A stretch of 64,000 nt of DNA. Origin: Denitratisoma sp. (GTDB lineage: Bacteria > Pseudomonadota > Gammaproteobacteria > Burkholderiales > Rhodocyclaceae). A model generated the notes under the pieces. The model made no database searches. It was given only the letters and a program-made list of their open reading frames with translations, and had not been told where the DNA came from. Within the stretch, counting starts at the first letter, position 1; each line of letters begins with the position of its first letter. The DNA is taken from positions 2,631,746-2,695,745 of the forward strand of contig JAVSMO010000001.1 of NCBI GenBank assembly GCA_032027165.1. Reading direction: 5' to 3'. Below, in pieces: positions 53,217 through 61,920 of the stretch. The position numbers were made by a program, and so were the translations under genes.

Positions 53217-54247
53217 GCGCCGACGACCAGCGCCTTGCGCATCCCGCCGAAGCGCTTGCGGTACTGGGCCGGCGTCAGGCTGACCTTGCGGCGGAACAGG
53301 CGGCTGAAGAATCCGGCGTCCTCGTAGCCGACCTCGTTGGCGATGGCCTCGATGGGCAGGTTGCCCGACTCGAGCATCTGCTTGGCCTCCTCCAAGCGCA
53401 GGGTGTGCACGTACTCGAGCGGCGACATGCCGGTGGCGAGTTGGAAGCGGCGCTTGAACGAACGCTCGGGAAGGCCGGACAGGCGCGCCATGGCGGCGAC
53501 CGGACTGGGCTCGGCATAGTGCTCGGCGATCCAGGCCTGGCAGCGGGCGATCGCCGCGTCCTCGACCTGGCGCGAGCGCGCCAGCCGGGCGAAAGGCTGC
53601 TGGCCGATGGCGTGCCAGTCGATCAGGTTGAGGCGGGCGACCTGCATCGCCGCCTCGACGCCGGCGTGGCGCGCGATCAGGTAGAGCGAGAGGTCGAGCC
53701 AGGTGGTGCCGCCGCCGGCCATGACGAGGCGCTGGCCTTCGCCCGTCACCACCAGCGCCCGCTGCGGATGCACCTTCACCGCGGGGTAGCGCTTGTTCAT
53801 CACCTCGCACCAGGCCCAGTGCGTCGTCGCCTCGCAGCCATCGAGCAAGCCGGCCTCGGCGAGCAGGATCGCGCCGGAACACGCCGTGGCCAGCGTGGCG
53901 CCGGCGGCGTGACACTGCCGCAGCCAGGCGATCTCCGCGTCGAAACGCCCCGCCAACGGTTCGCCGGGCGGGATCGTCACCTCCGGCACGCAGACGATGT
54001 CCGGGGGCGGACACTCCGCCAGGACGGCCTGCGGCGAAACCATCACGGCGTTGCCCACCGTGACGGCGCCCGCCCGCGCCGAGACGATGCTCGGCTGCAT
54101 CAGCGCCGGCCCGGCCTTTCCGTCCACGATCACGCCCCAGTCGCGCCCGGCCGACATGAACAGGTCGTACATGCCGAACACCACCGAGGCGCTGGTCTCG
54201 GGGAAGACGAGGATGGCGATGCGGGTCGGGGCGCTGGCAGGGTTCAT
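53213..54247 (-). CDS. GlxA-family regulator (DJ-1/PfpI domain plus AraC HTH)
   Basis: 344 residues from the ATG at 54247. N-terminal amidotransferase-like domain (RIAILVFPETSASVVFGMYDLF; nucleophile-elbow region ATACSGAILLAEAGLLDG) and a C-terminal AraC double HTH (RLSGLPERSFKRRFQLATGMSPLEYV, IANEVGYEDAGFFSRLFRRKVSLTPAQYR). Such regulators often control amine, arginine or glycine-betaine catabolism. Divergent from a homocysteine/betaine-type methyltransferase, its likely target. Confidence 0.9.
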   Translation of the reverse strand: MNPASAPTRIAILVFPETSASVVFGMYDLFMSAGRDWGVIVDGKAGPALMQPSIVSARAGAVTVGNAVMVSPQAVLAECPPPDIVCVPEVTIPPGEPLAGRFDAEIAWLRQCHAAGATLATACSGAILLAEAGLLDGCEATTHWAWCEVMNKRYPAVKVHPQRALVVTGEGQRLVMAGGGTTWLDLSLYLIARHAGVEAAMQVARLNLIDWHAIGQQPFARLARSRQVEDAAIARCQAWIAEHYAEPSPVAAMARLSGLPERSFKRRFQLATGMSPLEYVHTLRLEEAKQMLESGNLPIEAIANEVGYEDAGFFSRLFRRKVSLTPAQYRKRFGGMRKALVVGA

Positions 54248-54343
54248 GGCCGATCCGTCCGGTTTCTTGCGCAAACGGCTTTGGTCGCCCGGGCGCGGCG
54301 GGCGTACCTTCACGTCACCTATTAAACCCAAAGAGGTGACCCG

Positions 54344-55321
54344 ATGACAACCCCGACGACCTCCACCGCCGCCAAGTACCGCCAGCGCCTGCCGCAATTG
54401 GGCAGCAACCTGTTCATGACCGACGGCGGCCTCGAGACCACGCTGATCTTCCACGACGGCATCGACCTGCCCTATTTCGCCGCCTTCGACTTGTTGAAGG
54501 ACGCGGCCGGCACCGCGGCACTGCGCCGCTACTACGTCCGCTATGCGGAAATCGCCCGCGCCCGCCGCCTCGGCATCGTGCTGGAGGCGCCGACCTGGCG
54601 CGCCAATCCCGACTGGGCGGCCAAGCTCGGCTACGACGCGCCGGCGCTGGCCGAGGCCAACCGCAAGGCGATCGGCCTGATGCGCGAGATCCGCGAGACG
54701 TACGAGACGCGCGAGACGAAGATCGTCATCAGCGGCAACCTCGGCCCGCGCGGCGACGGCTACCGCGCCGAATCGCGCATGAGTGCGGCGGAGGCGCGCG
54801 ACTATCACGCGCCGCAGATCCGCACTTTCGCGCAGACCGCGGCCGACATGGTGGCGGCGTTCACCATGAACTACGTCGAGGAGGCCGTCGGCGTCGTACT
54901 GGCCGCCCGCGAGGCGGCGATGCCGGTGGCGATCTCCTTCACGCTGGAGACCGACGGGCGGCTGCCTTCCGGCGACACGCTCGCCGACGCCATCCGCCGC
55001 ACCGACGACGACACCGACGGCTACGCCGCCTACTACATGATCAACTGCGCGCACCCGACGCATTTCGAGGCGGTGCTGCGCGACGGCGAGTGGCGCCGGC
55101 GCATCCGCGGCCTGCGCGCCAACGCCTCGAAGCGCAGCCATGCCGAGCTCGACGAGAGCAGCGACCTCGACATCGGCGATCCGCGCGAGCTCGGCCTCGC
55201 CTACGACGCGCTGAGAAGCCTGCTGCCCGGGCTGTCGGTCGTCGGCGGCTGCTGCGGCACCGACCACCGGCACATCGAGGCGATCTGCGAGGCCTGCCTC
55301 GAGCCCGCGGCGGCTATTTGA
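54344..55321 (+). CDS. Homocysteine S-methyltransferase family protein
   Basis: 325 residues. Zn-binding cysteines in MINCAHPTHF and VGGCCGTDHRH, N-terminal MTDGGLETTLIFHDGIDLPYFAAF, ISGNLGPRGDGY. The family transfers methyl groups from betaine or S-methylmethionine to homocysteine. The divergent GlxA-type regulator hints at betaine or related quaternary amines as methyl donors. Its end overlaps the UmuD'-like gene by 8 bp, convergently. Confidence 0.88.
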   Translation: MTTPTTSTAAKYRQRLPQLGSNLFMTDGGLETTLIFHDGIDLPYFAAFDLLKDAAGTAALRRYYVRYAEIARARRLGIVLEAPTWRANPDWAAKLGYDAPALAEANRKAIGLMREIRETYETRETKIVISGNLGPRGDGYRAESRMSAAEARDYHAPQIRTFAQTAADMVAAFTMNYVEEAVGVVLAAREAAMPVAISFTLETDGRLPSGDTLADAIRRTDDDTDGYAAYYMINCAHPTHFEAVLRDGEWRRRIRGLRANASKRSHAELDESSDLDIGDPRELGLAYDALRSLLPGLSVVGGCCGTDHRHIEAICEACLEPAAAI

Positions 55322-55652
55322 GGCGGTGCACCACGCTGGTCGCCACGCCCCAGATCGACAGTTCGGCGTCGTCGGGGAATGCGGCGGGATGCTGGCAGGG
55401 ATTCTCCGGCAGCAGGCGGACATGGCCGTTGCGCCTGCAGAGGCGCTTCAGCGTCAGTCCGCCGTCCCCTTCCGCCACCACCAGATCGCCGTCGGCCGGC
55501 TCGAGGGCGCGGTCCACCACCAGCAGGTCGCCGTCATGGATGCCGGCGCCGGCCATCGACTCGCTGTGCACGCGGATGAAGAAGGTCGCCTCGCGGTGCG
55601 CGACGAGATGTTCGTTGAGGTCGAGGCTGTTGTCGGCGGATGCGTCGCTCAT
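55314..55652 (-). CDS. UmuD'-like S24 peptidase-fold protein
   Basis: 112 residues from the ATG at 55652, overlapping the lexA-like stop (ATGA). Catalytic Ser32 in HSESMAGAGIHDGDLLVVDR and Lys69 in GLTLKRL. The N-terminus is short and lacks the Ala/Cys-Gly cleavage bond of full UmuD, so it resembles already processed UmuD'. No umuC follows (the neighbour is convergent), so the polymerase partner must be elsewhere or the protein has another role. Confidence 0.88.
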   Translation of the reverse strand: MSDASADNSLDLNEHLVAHREATFFIRVHSESMAGAGIHDGDLLVVDRALEPADGDLVVAEGDGGLTLKRLCRRNGHVRLLPENPCQHPAAFPDDAELSIWGVATSVVHRLK

Positions 55653-56233
55653 GCGTACTTCCGGAAGCTGCCGGTGACGAGGCCGAAGATCTCCAGCTGG
55701 CCCTGCGGGCGGATCGGCGGGTAGGCCGGGTTGCCGGCCTTGAGGTACACGCCGCGCTTGTCCTGGGCGAGATACTTCAGGGTGAACTCGTTGTCGACGA
55801 TGGCCACCACGATGTCGCCGACGCGCGCCGAGCGGCCTTTCTCGACGACGATGTAGTCGCCCGGCTGCAGGCCGGCGTCGACCATCGAGTCGCCCTTCAC
55901 GGTGAGCAGGATCGTCCGGCTCGGCGCGTCGACGAGGAACTCGTCGATGGTGAGCGTCTCGGTGCCGGCGTCGTTGGCGGCGGCGGGCAGGCCGGCGCGC
56001 ACCGAGTCGGCCACCGGCCGGTCGAAGAAGCGCGGGCCGGGAGCAAGGCGCCGGTCCGGCGTGGTCTGCAGGAAGCCGGCCAGCTTCAGGCGGCCGGCGA
56101 CGGCGTGGGCCGAAGCCACAGAGCGCAGGCCGAGCAGCCGCGCCATGTGCGAGAAGGAGGGCAGGCTGCGATGGGCGGCGAAGTAGTCCTGCAGGCGGCC
56201 GAGGTAATCCGAATCGTGTGAGGCTGGGGGCAT
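55649..56233 (-). CDS. LexA-like S24 repressor
   Basis: 194 residues. N-terminal winged HTH (LPSFSHMARLLGLRSVASAHAVAGRLKLAGFL) and a C-terminal peptidase domain with Ser116 (GDSM), Lys153 (FTLKYL) and a putative self-cleavage Ala80-Gly81 bond. RecA-stimulated autocleavage would relieve repression on DNA damage. Strong GGAGGT ribosome site. Directly upstream lie palindromes that are not the usual CTGT-N8-ACAG box, so this may be a second, divergent LexA. Confidence 0.88.
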   Translation of the reverse strand: MPPASHDSDYLGRLQDYFAAHRSLPSFSHMARLLGLRSVASAHAVAGRLKLAGFLQTTPDRRLAPGPRFFDRPVADSVRAGLPAAANDAGTETLTIDEFLVDAPSRTILLTVKGDSMVDAGLQPGDYIVVEKGRSARVGDIVVAIVDNEFTLKYLAQDKRGVYLKAGNPAYPPIRPQGQLEIFGLVTGSFRKYA

Positions 56234-56241
56234 GGCACCTC

Positions 56242-56279
56242 CGAATGTTCATTCGCATCCTAGCGAACGAACATTCGTT
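56242..56279. promoter_or_regulatory. Double palindromic operator upstream of the lexA-like gene
   Basis: CGAATGTTCATTCG (56242-56255) and AACGAACATTCGTT (56266-56279), each a palindrome, sharing CGAATGTTC on opposite strands, about 24 bp centre to centre. They lie 9-46 bp before the lexA-like ATG, suggesting autorepression. Confidence 0.7.
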
Positions 56280-56339
56280 TGTAAAGGGGCCGCCTGAAAG
56301 CATGAATAATGGCGGCTTTTTGCCGCCCCCATAACAACG

Positions 56340-57899
56340 ATGCTGCTGCTCGAACTCGTCCTCTTCCTGCTCCTGTGCGCCGTCGCGCTGGGCTGGGTCG
56401 CCCGCCACTTCCGTTTTCCCTATCCGATCGCCCTGGTGGCGGGCGGCGCGCTGCTCGGCCTGCTGCCGAAGCTGCCGCAGTTCCCCTTCGACCCGCAGCT
56501 GATCCTCGTCATCGTCCTGCCGCCGATCCTCTACCAGGCGGCGCTGCTCACCTCCTGGAGCGACTTCAAGGCCAACATCCGCCCGATCGGCCTGCTCGCC
56601 ATCGGCCTCGTGCTGGCCACCACGCTCGCCGTCGGCGCGACGCTGAAATGGCTGGTGCCGGGCATGCCCTGGGCGGCGGCCTTCGCCTTCGGCGCCATCG
56701 TCTCGCCGCCCGACGCGGTGGCGGCCACCGCCATCCTGTCGCGACTGAACATTCCGCGCCGCATCGTCACCATCCTCGAGGGAGAAAGCTTAGTGAACGA
56801 CGCCTCCGGCCTGGTGCTCTACAAGTTCGCCGTCGCGGCGGCGCTCACCGGCGCCTTCTCGCTCGCCGAGGCCAGCCTGCAGTTCGCCGCCGTCTCGGCC
56901 GGCGGCATCGTCCTCGGCGTCGGCCTTGCCTACGCCTTCATCGCCATCCACCGCCGCCTCGGCGACCCCTTCATCGAGGTGCTGACCGCCCTCGTCTCAC
57001 CCTACGTCGCCTACATCGCCGCCGAATCGCTGCACGTCTCCGGCGTGCTCGCCGTGGTGGCGGCCGGACTCGTGCGCGGGCGCCATGCGCCGGAGATCGT
57101 CTCCGCCGAGATGCGCATCATGGCGCGCTCGGTGTGGAACGTGCTGGTGTTCCTGTTGAACAGCCTGGTCTTCATGCTGATCGGCCTGCAGCTCTCCGAC
57201 ATGCCGGACCGCCTCGCCCGCTACTCGGCCGCCCAGCTGATCGGCTGGGGCCTCGCCATCAGCGCGGTGGCGATCCTGGTGCGCTTCGCCTGGGTGTATT
57301 TCGCCGCCTACCTGCCGCGCGCGCTGAGCGGCAGCCTGCGCGAGGCCGAGCCGCGGCTGCGCAAGCGCGAAATGGGCATCATCAGCTGGTGCGGCATGCG
57401 CGGCATCGTCTCGCTGGCGGCGGCCCTCGCCCTGCCGGCGACGCTGCCCGGCGGCGGCGCCTTCCCGCACCGCGATCTCATCGTCTTCCTGACCTTCTTC
57501 GTCATCGCCGTCACGCTGGTCGGCCAGGGCCTGACGCTGCCGGCGCTGATCCGCCGCCTCAAGGTCGGCTCGGACTGGCGCATCGAGGCCGAGAGCCAGC
57601 GCGTGCGCGCGGCCATCGGCGCGGCGGCGATCGCCGCCATCGACGACCTCATCGCCCGCGAGGGCGCGCCCGACGCCTGGGCCGACCCGCTGCGCGCGGA
57701 AATCCGCGGCCGCATCGCGCTGGCCGCACCGCAGGGCCTCGAAGCCAACCCGCAGGCCGAGCTGCTGCTGCGCCTGCGCCGAGCCGCGCTGCGCGCCGAG
57801 CGCACCGAGCTGATCCGCCTCTGGCGCGACAACGAGATCGGCGACGAGGTGCTGCACCACCTCGAGGAAATCCTCGACTACCAGGAAGCGCATATCTAG
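56340..57899 (+). CDS. CPA1-family Na+/H+ antiporter
   Basis: 519 residues; about 12 helices in residues 1-400 and a cytoplasmic helical tail. Family motifs FGAIVSPPDAVAATAI, EGESLVNDASGLVLYKFA (ND ion-binding pair) and the helix GMRGIVSLAAALALP. Exchanges Na+ or K+ for protons. Divergent from the lexA-like gene. An AAAGTCAGTC copy follows 2 bp after its stop. Confidence 0.92.
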   Translation: MLLLELVLFLLLCAVALGWVARHFRFPYPIALVAGGALLGLLPKLPQFPFDPQLILVIVLPPILYQAALLTSWSDFKANIRPIGLLAIGLVLATTLAVGATLKWLVPGMPWAAAFAFGAIVSPPDAVAATAILSRLNIPRRIVTILEGESLVNDASGLVLYKFAVAAALTGAFSLAEASLQFAAVSAGGIVLGVGLAYAFIAIHRRLGDPFIEVLTALVSPYVAYIAAESLHVSGVLAVVAAGLVRGRHAPEIVSAEMRIMARSVWNVLVFLLNSLVFMLIGLQLSDMPDRLARYSAAQLIGWGLAISAVAILVRFAWVYFAAYLPRALSGSLREAEPRLRKREMGIISWCGMRGIVSLAAALALPATLPGGGAFPHRDLIVFLTFFVIAVTLVGQGLTLPALIRRLKVGSDWRIEAESQRVRAAIGAAAIAAIDDLIAREGAPDAWADPLRAEIRGRIALAAPQGLEANPQAELLLRLRRAALRAERTELIRLWRDNEIGDEVLHHLEEILDYQEAHI

Positions 57900-57901
57900 G
57901 G

Positions 57902-57911
57902 AAAGTCAGTC
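57902..57911 (+). repeat. AAAGTCAGTC motif copy 9
   Basis: Exact 10-mer 2 bp after the antiporter stop. Confidence 0.85.
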
Positions 57912-57947
57912 TGCGCGGCACGGCGCGTGACGGGCTGAGAAATTGGG

Positions 57948-57968
57948 CAATATATTGACCAATATTGG
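57948..57968. promoter_or_regulatory. Adjacent AT-rich palindromes before the XRE gene
   Basis: CAATATATTG (57948-57957) and CCAATATTGG (57959-57968), followed by GGTTAATATTGTGACC (57976-57991). Repeated CAATAT half-sites right before the ATG, the usual layout for autoregulation by an XRE antitoxin-type repressor. Confidence 0.6.
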
Positions 57969-57993
57969 AAATTATGGTTAATATTGTGACCAA

Positions 57994-58674
57994 ATGAGCA
58001 CTTCGGAAATCAGCGCCATCCTGGAACGCCAGTTGTTGCTGCAACTGGGTGACCGGCTCAAGCGACTGCGCAAGGCGCAGGGCGTGGGCACGGTCGAAAT
58101 GGCCGCGCGCGCCGGGATCACCCGCAACACCCTGCGGGCAGTCGAAGCCGGCGATCCGGCCCCCTCCATCGGCACCTACCTGCGCGTCATGTCCATCCTC
58201 GGCATCGGCGGCGAGCTGGCGCTGTTGGCCGGAGACACCCTGCAGCCGGCGCCGGCGGATTCCGCCGCGGCACGATCCCGGCGCGCGGCGCCGGTCGTGC
58301 AGGTGCGCGTTTCGGCGGACGACGCAAGGCATCGGCTTCAGGACCTGCAAAGCCTGGTGCTCCACGAAGAGGCCGTACGGCTGGCCAAGGCCGACCCGGC
58401 CCTGGTGCTGCAGGCCCAGGAAACCACCAAGCGCTGGCTGGCCACCGGCGACGCGCGCTCGGCAAGCCTCTGGCGCGAGTGGCAGCGCATTCTGAGTGCG
58501 GGCGCCTGGCGCAAGGTGCTCGGCCGCACGCGACATGCACAGCAACTGCGGCAGGCCTCGCCGCTCGTCACCATCCTTCCGGAAGAAGTGCGCCAGCGCA
58601 TCCTGAAGCAAGTGCGCAACCTCAAAAAAGGGGTCGTGATCGGCGACGGGGAAGATTCCCGGGAGACGTCATGA
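57994..58674 (+). CDS. XRE-family HTH regulator, putative antitoxin
   Basis: 226 residues. HTH at about 16-75 (LKRLRKAQGVGTVEMAARAGITRNTLRAVEAGDPAPSIGTYLRVMSILG); C-terminal half with LVLHEEAVRLAKADPALVLQAQET and WREWQRILSAGAWRKVLGRTRHAQQLRQASPL, a domain often seen beside nucleotidyltransferase-like partners. ATGA overlap with the next gene. Probably represses its own operon through the palindromes just upstream. Confidence 0.82.
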   Translation: MSTSEISAILERQLLLQLGDRLKRLRKAQGVGTVEMAARAGITRNTLRAVEAGDPAPSIGTYLRVMSILGIGGELALLAGDTLQPAPADSAAARSRRAAPVVQVRVSADDARHRLQDLQSLVLHEEAVRLAKADPALVLQAQETTKRWLATGDARSASLWREWQRILSAGAWRKVLGRTRHAQQLRQASPLVTILPEEVRQRILKQVRNLKKGVVIGDGEDSRETS

Positions 58675-59231
58675 CGCGAGAAGAACTCGAACATATCATC
58701 CGCGCCAGCGGCGACATCACGGACCAGTACGAATTCGTGATCGTCGGAAGCCAGTCGATGCTTGGCTCCGTTCCCAATCCGGAAAAGGTGTTCACGGTGT
58801 CCATGGAGGCCGATATCTATCCGCTCCAGGCTCCCGAACTGGCCGACAGGATCGACGGCGCCATCGGCGAAGGCTCGCCGTTCCACCAGAAATTCGGCTA
58901 CTACGCACAAGGCGTGGCCCCGGGTACCGCCATGCTGCCAAAGGACTGGATGCAACGCGTGCATCGCGTCCAGAACGACAGAACCCAAGGTCGGGTGGGT
59001 TACTGCCTGGACGTGCTCGACCTCTTCCTCTCGAAAGCCGCGGCCGGACGCGAGAAGGACCGCGAGTTCTGCATGGCGCTGTTCGAGCATGGCTACGTTA
59101 CCCCGGCACAGGTGCTGAAGGCGGCGGAGACCATGCCCGTCGACGACAAGGAAAAGCGAACGCTGCGCGCAACGATTCGCCGATGGGCGCGGGCCGTACG
59201 AGACGCCGGTCACAACATTCCGGAGGAGTGA
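58671..59231 (+). CDS. DUF6036-like nucleotidyltransferase-fold protein, putative toxin
   Basis: 186 residues from the ATG at 58671. N-terminal YEFVIVGSQSMLGS (GSxS, 26-29) followed by VSMEADIY (46-50) resembles the GSx(S)...hDhD core of minimal nucleotidyltransferases, with the second acidic residue partly changed. Coupled to an XRE gene, as in two-gene toxin-antitoxin or abortive-infection modules. Activity and target are inferred. Confidence 0.72.
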   Translation: MTREELEHIIRASGDITDQYEFVIVGSQSMLGSVPNPEKVFTVSMEADIYPLQAPELADRIDGAIGEGSPFHQKFGYYAQGVAPGTAMLPKDWMQRVHRVQNDRTQGRVGYCLDVLDLFLSKAAAGREKDREFCMALFEHGYVTPAQVLKAAETMPVDDKEKRTLRATIRRWARAVRDAGHNIPEE

Positions 59232-59277
59232 GCGAAGCAAAGGCCGCCACCATTGCTTCGCTATCGGCGCGGCGAGA

Positions 59278-59287
59278 AAAGTCAGTC
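59278..59287 (+). repeat. AAAGTCAGTC motif copy 10
   Basis: Exact 10-mer in the 124-bp gap between the nucleotidyltransferase-like and barrel genes; continues GCTG as in copy 11. Confidence 0.85.
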
Positions 59288-59355
59288 GCTGGAGAACGGC
59301 GGAATGCATTAGCATGGCGCTTTCCGGCGAATCAAGGCACGAGGGACAACCGACC

Positions 59356-60045
59356 ATGCACACACTCAAGATCGTTTCGGGCCTGCTCTGCCTGGCGGCC
59401 GCCTTGCCGGCGCTGGCCCAGTCAGCCAATTGGAGCGGCTGCTTCGCCGGCGGCCAGGCCGGCTACGGCCGGGCGAACCTCAAGGGCTGGTCCGACACGA
59501 ATCCGCCCGGCCAACCGTCGATCGGCTCGACGACCGCCACCGGCGGCGCGCTCGGCGGGCAGGCCGGCTGCGACCTGCAGGCCGGCAACTGGGTGTGGGG
59601 CGCGCAAGCGTCGCTGGGCCTGGCGGACATTACCGGCAGCCACCGCTACAAGCCCTTCGGCAGCGGCCCCAACGACCGCGTCGCCTACGACATCGGCGCG
59701 CTGGCGACGCTGACGGGGCGCATCGGCCATCTCTTCCGGCCCGACACGCTCGGCTACGTGCGCGCCGGCGCCGCGTGGACGCGCACCAACCACGACGACA
59801 GCGATCCCGCGCCGCTCTTCGGCGTGCCCTACACCGGCGACACCACCGCGACGCGCCGCGGCTGGCTGCTCGGCCTCGGCGTCGAGCACCGCTACGGCCG
59901 GCACCTGTCGGCCTTCGCCGAGTACACCCACATGGACTTCGGCAAGAAGACCGTCACCATCGACTACAGCGACGGCTTCACCTTCCGCTATCCCTTCCGC
60001 CAGCGCATGGACTTCCTCGGCGTCGGGGTGAACTACCGCTTCTGA
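59356..60045 (+). CDS. Outer-membrane beta-barrel protein (Omp25/OmpW-like size)
   Basis: 229 residues; signal peptide MHTLKIVSGLLCLAAALPALA. Eight-stranded barrel pattern with WSGCFAGGQAGYGRANLKG at the start, GGQAGCDLQAGNWVWGAQASLG, GLGVEHRYGRHLSAFAEYTHMDFG, and a terminal VGVNYRF. Two Cys (about 29 and 73) could form a disulfide. Porin-like or structural; function unknown. Confidence 0.85.
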   Translation: MHTLKIVSGLLCLAAALPALAQSANWSGCFAGGQAGYGRANLKGWSDTNPPGQPSIGSTTATGGALGGQAGCDLQAGNWVWGAQASLGLADITGSHRYKPFGSGPNDRVAYDIGALATLTGRIGHLFRPDTLGYVRAGAAWTRTNHDDSDPAPLFGVPYTGDTTATRRGWLLGLGVEHRYGRHLSAFAEYTHMDFGKKTVTIDYSDGFTFRYPFRQRMDFLGVGVNYRF

Positions 60046-60067
60046 AGGATCCAGTCTCCGCGCAACC

Positions 60068-60463
60068 TCACGCGGCAGTTCCCGTTCGCAACCTGAATGT
60101 CCAGCCTTCGCGGGCACACAGCGCCTCGATCGATTGCCGCGCCTCTCCGTAGTGGAGGCTGCCCCCGCCCCAGCCCTGGTCCGAGCGGTCCTCCGCATAA
60201 GACATTCCTTGCTGCTTCCATCCGGCCCCGATGAAGGACGGCGGCGGAATGCCGGCGGCCATTTCCGTGGCGGTTTCCTCGAGCAGGAGTTCGCGCCTGG
60301 CGGCATCCAGCCGGATGACGATGCGCTGCTTCACTTTGCGGCTGCCGAGAAACCATTTGGCGGCGATGGCCTGCTTTTCGGCCAGCAGCATGTCGTCCCG
60401 TCGCTCGACCCGCCAACCGCACGCTTCCAGCTCGTCGGCGAGCAGCATTGCCAGGCCGGTCAT
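60068..60463 (-). CDS. Hypothetical protein
   Basis: 131 residues from the ATG at 60463, overlapping the stop of the upstream gene (ATGA). No signal peptide or membrane helix; beta-rich with GWRVERRDDMLLAEKQAIAAKWFLGSRKVKQRIVIRLDAARRELLLEET, then a Gly/Trp-rich turn GWGGGSLHYGEA. No family recognised. Presumably works with the secreted protein encoded just before it. Confidence 0.65.
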   Translation of the reverse strand: MTGLAMLLADELEACGWRVERRDDMLLAEKQAIAAKWFLGSRKVKQRIVIRLDAARRELLLEETATEMAAGIPPPSFIGAGWKQQGMSYAEDRSDQGWGGGSLHYGEARQSIEALCAREGWTFRLRTGTAA

Positions 60464-61839
60464 CTGATTTTCCCGGCAATGGCCCTGGCGAGATGCACCA
60501 GCGTCTCCTCGCTGGCCGGCGTCTTGAGGATGTATCCGCTTCCCCGCCCCTTGCTGCGCGCCTCCTCGTCCTGGGCAAGCCGCTCCAGGTCGCGCAGCGA
60601 GAAGCCGTAAATCTCGATGGTCACATACCAGTTGCCCTTGATGAAGACGGCGACGTACTTGTCCCCCCGGCGAAAATCGGCCTGGTCCTCCAGCGCCAGA
60701 TATCCCGTCTCGACGCCGTTTTCCGTCCAAGTCCTGAGAATCCTGGCGGCACTGGCGTAATCCGACTTGTTCTTGAGGATGTTTTCCTTGACCCGCTCCT
60801 TGAAGCTGAAGACGTAGCCGGTCGGCGTGGTCTGGACCGCCGGCGCGATCGCAACGCTGACGGAGTTGTGCATGAAGGTCAGGATCTTCTTGCCGGTCGC
60901 ATCGTAGAAGCGGCCGTCCTTCTCCCGGTAGCCGGTCGGCGTCAGCTTGACCGTTTGCGCAAAGGCGCCATCCGAGCGCTTGCGCGGCGTCATTTCCTCG
61001 GGTTTTGTCCTTTCGCGCACATTCAGCTTCCAGCCGGGAGGCAGGTCGCGCTGGGTGATGAAGAAGCCTTCCGGCCCGGCGGCCCGGCCCGCCTTGGCGC
61101 GCAGGGCATCCACCTGGGCGCTCCTGTTCTGCCACAGTGCGGCAATCATCTCGCTCCTGCCCGCCTGGAGCTGTTCCTGCTGCAGCTTCAGCTCCAGCCG
61201 GTCGCGCCAGAAATCGTCGATCTGGCTGCGCAGCTTTTTTTCCAGCTTCTCGCCGATCTGTTCCTTCTGGTAGTTCTTGGCCTTGATCATCCTTTCATAC
61301 ATCTGGTCCTTGACGACGAAATAGCCGCTGCTCTTCTGCGTCGTCGCCCTTGAAAAGGCGGTCTGCTTCGACTCGAAGCTGGTGTCGCCCCGGCGCAAAT
61401 CCTCCAGGCGCGCCGCCTTGTATGCCTGGTATATCTTGCCGTCGAACTTCGGTATGTAGTAGTAGTCGCGCATGACCTCCAGCGAGGTCTTGTACACGCC
61501 GAACGCCAGCAGGAAGCCGTTCATGGCCTGCGGCAGCAGCTTGTCCTTCATCTTGTCAATGGCCTTGCCGAGCGCGTAGTCCTGGAGATCCGCCAGGGCT
61601 TCGGTGTCCCGCGCCTCGCAAAAGCCGTTGATGACCTTTATGGCGAACACCGCCTCGTCCATGCCGGCCAGCAGGTCGGGGTTCTCGTTGAAGACCAGCG
61701 ATACGGCGTCTTTGCCAAGCCCGGTAAACCGGGAAACTTCCTCGATGACCTCGGCCCGCGCCGGCCTGTCGATGCCTGCCGCCGCGGGAACCGTCACCAG
61801 CATGGAAACCAAAAACAGCAGGGCACCCTTGAATGCCAT
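60460..61839 (-). CDS. Hypothetical secreted protein
   Basis: 459 residues; signal peptide MAFKGALLFLVSMLVTVPAAA. An N-terminal helical part (about 25-130) contains AVFAIKVINGFCEARDTEALADLQDYALGKAIDKMKDKLLP. A charged, likely coiled-coil middle follows (about 165-250, KNYQKEQIGEKLEKKLRSQIDDFWRDRLELKLQQEQLQ), then a beta-rich C-terminal half (about 310-459). One Cys. No family recognised. Confidence 0.75.
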   Translation of the reverse strand: MAFKGALLFLVSMLVTVPAAAGIDRPARAEVIEEVSRFTGLGKDAVSLVFNENPDLLAGMDEAVFAIKVINGFCEARDTEALADLQDYALGKAIDKMKDKLLPQAMNGFLLAFGVYKTSLEVMRDYYYIPKFDGKIYQAYKAARLEDLRRGDTSFESKQTAFSRATTQKSSGYFVVKDQMYERMIKAKNYQKEQIGEKLEKKLRSQIDDFWRDRLELKLQQEQLQAGRSEMIAALWQNRSAQVDALRAKAGRAAGPEGFFITQRDLPPGWKLNVRERTKPEEMTPRKRSDGAFAQTVKLTPTGYREKDGRFYDATGKKILTFMHNSVSVAIAPAVQTTPTGYVFSFKERVKENILKNKSDYASAARILRTWTENGVETGYLALEDQADFRRGDKYVAVFIKGNWYVTIEIYGFSLRDLERLAQDEEARSKGRGSGYILKTPASEETLVHLARAIAGKIR

Positions 61840-61910
61840 GATCTCTCCTCGTAAATTCGGGAATCGCCAACGGCGGCTATCGTACTCCCCTCGCCGCCGG
61901 CGCGGCGGGG

Positions 61911-61920
61911 AAAGTCAGTC
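61911..61920 (+). repeat. AAAGTCAGTC motif copy 11
   Basis: Exact 10-mer in the 286-bp intergenic region 61840-62125, which otherwise holds no gene. Confidence 0.85.
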
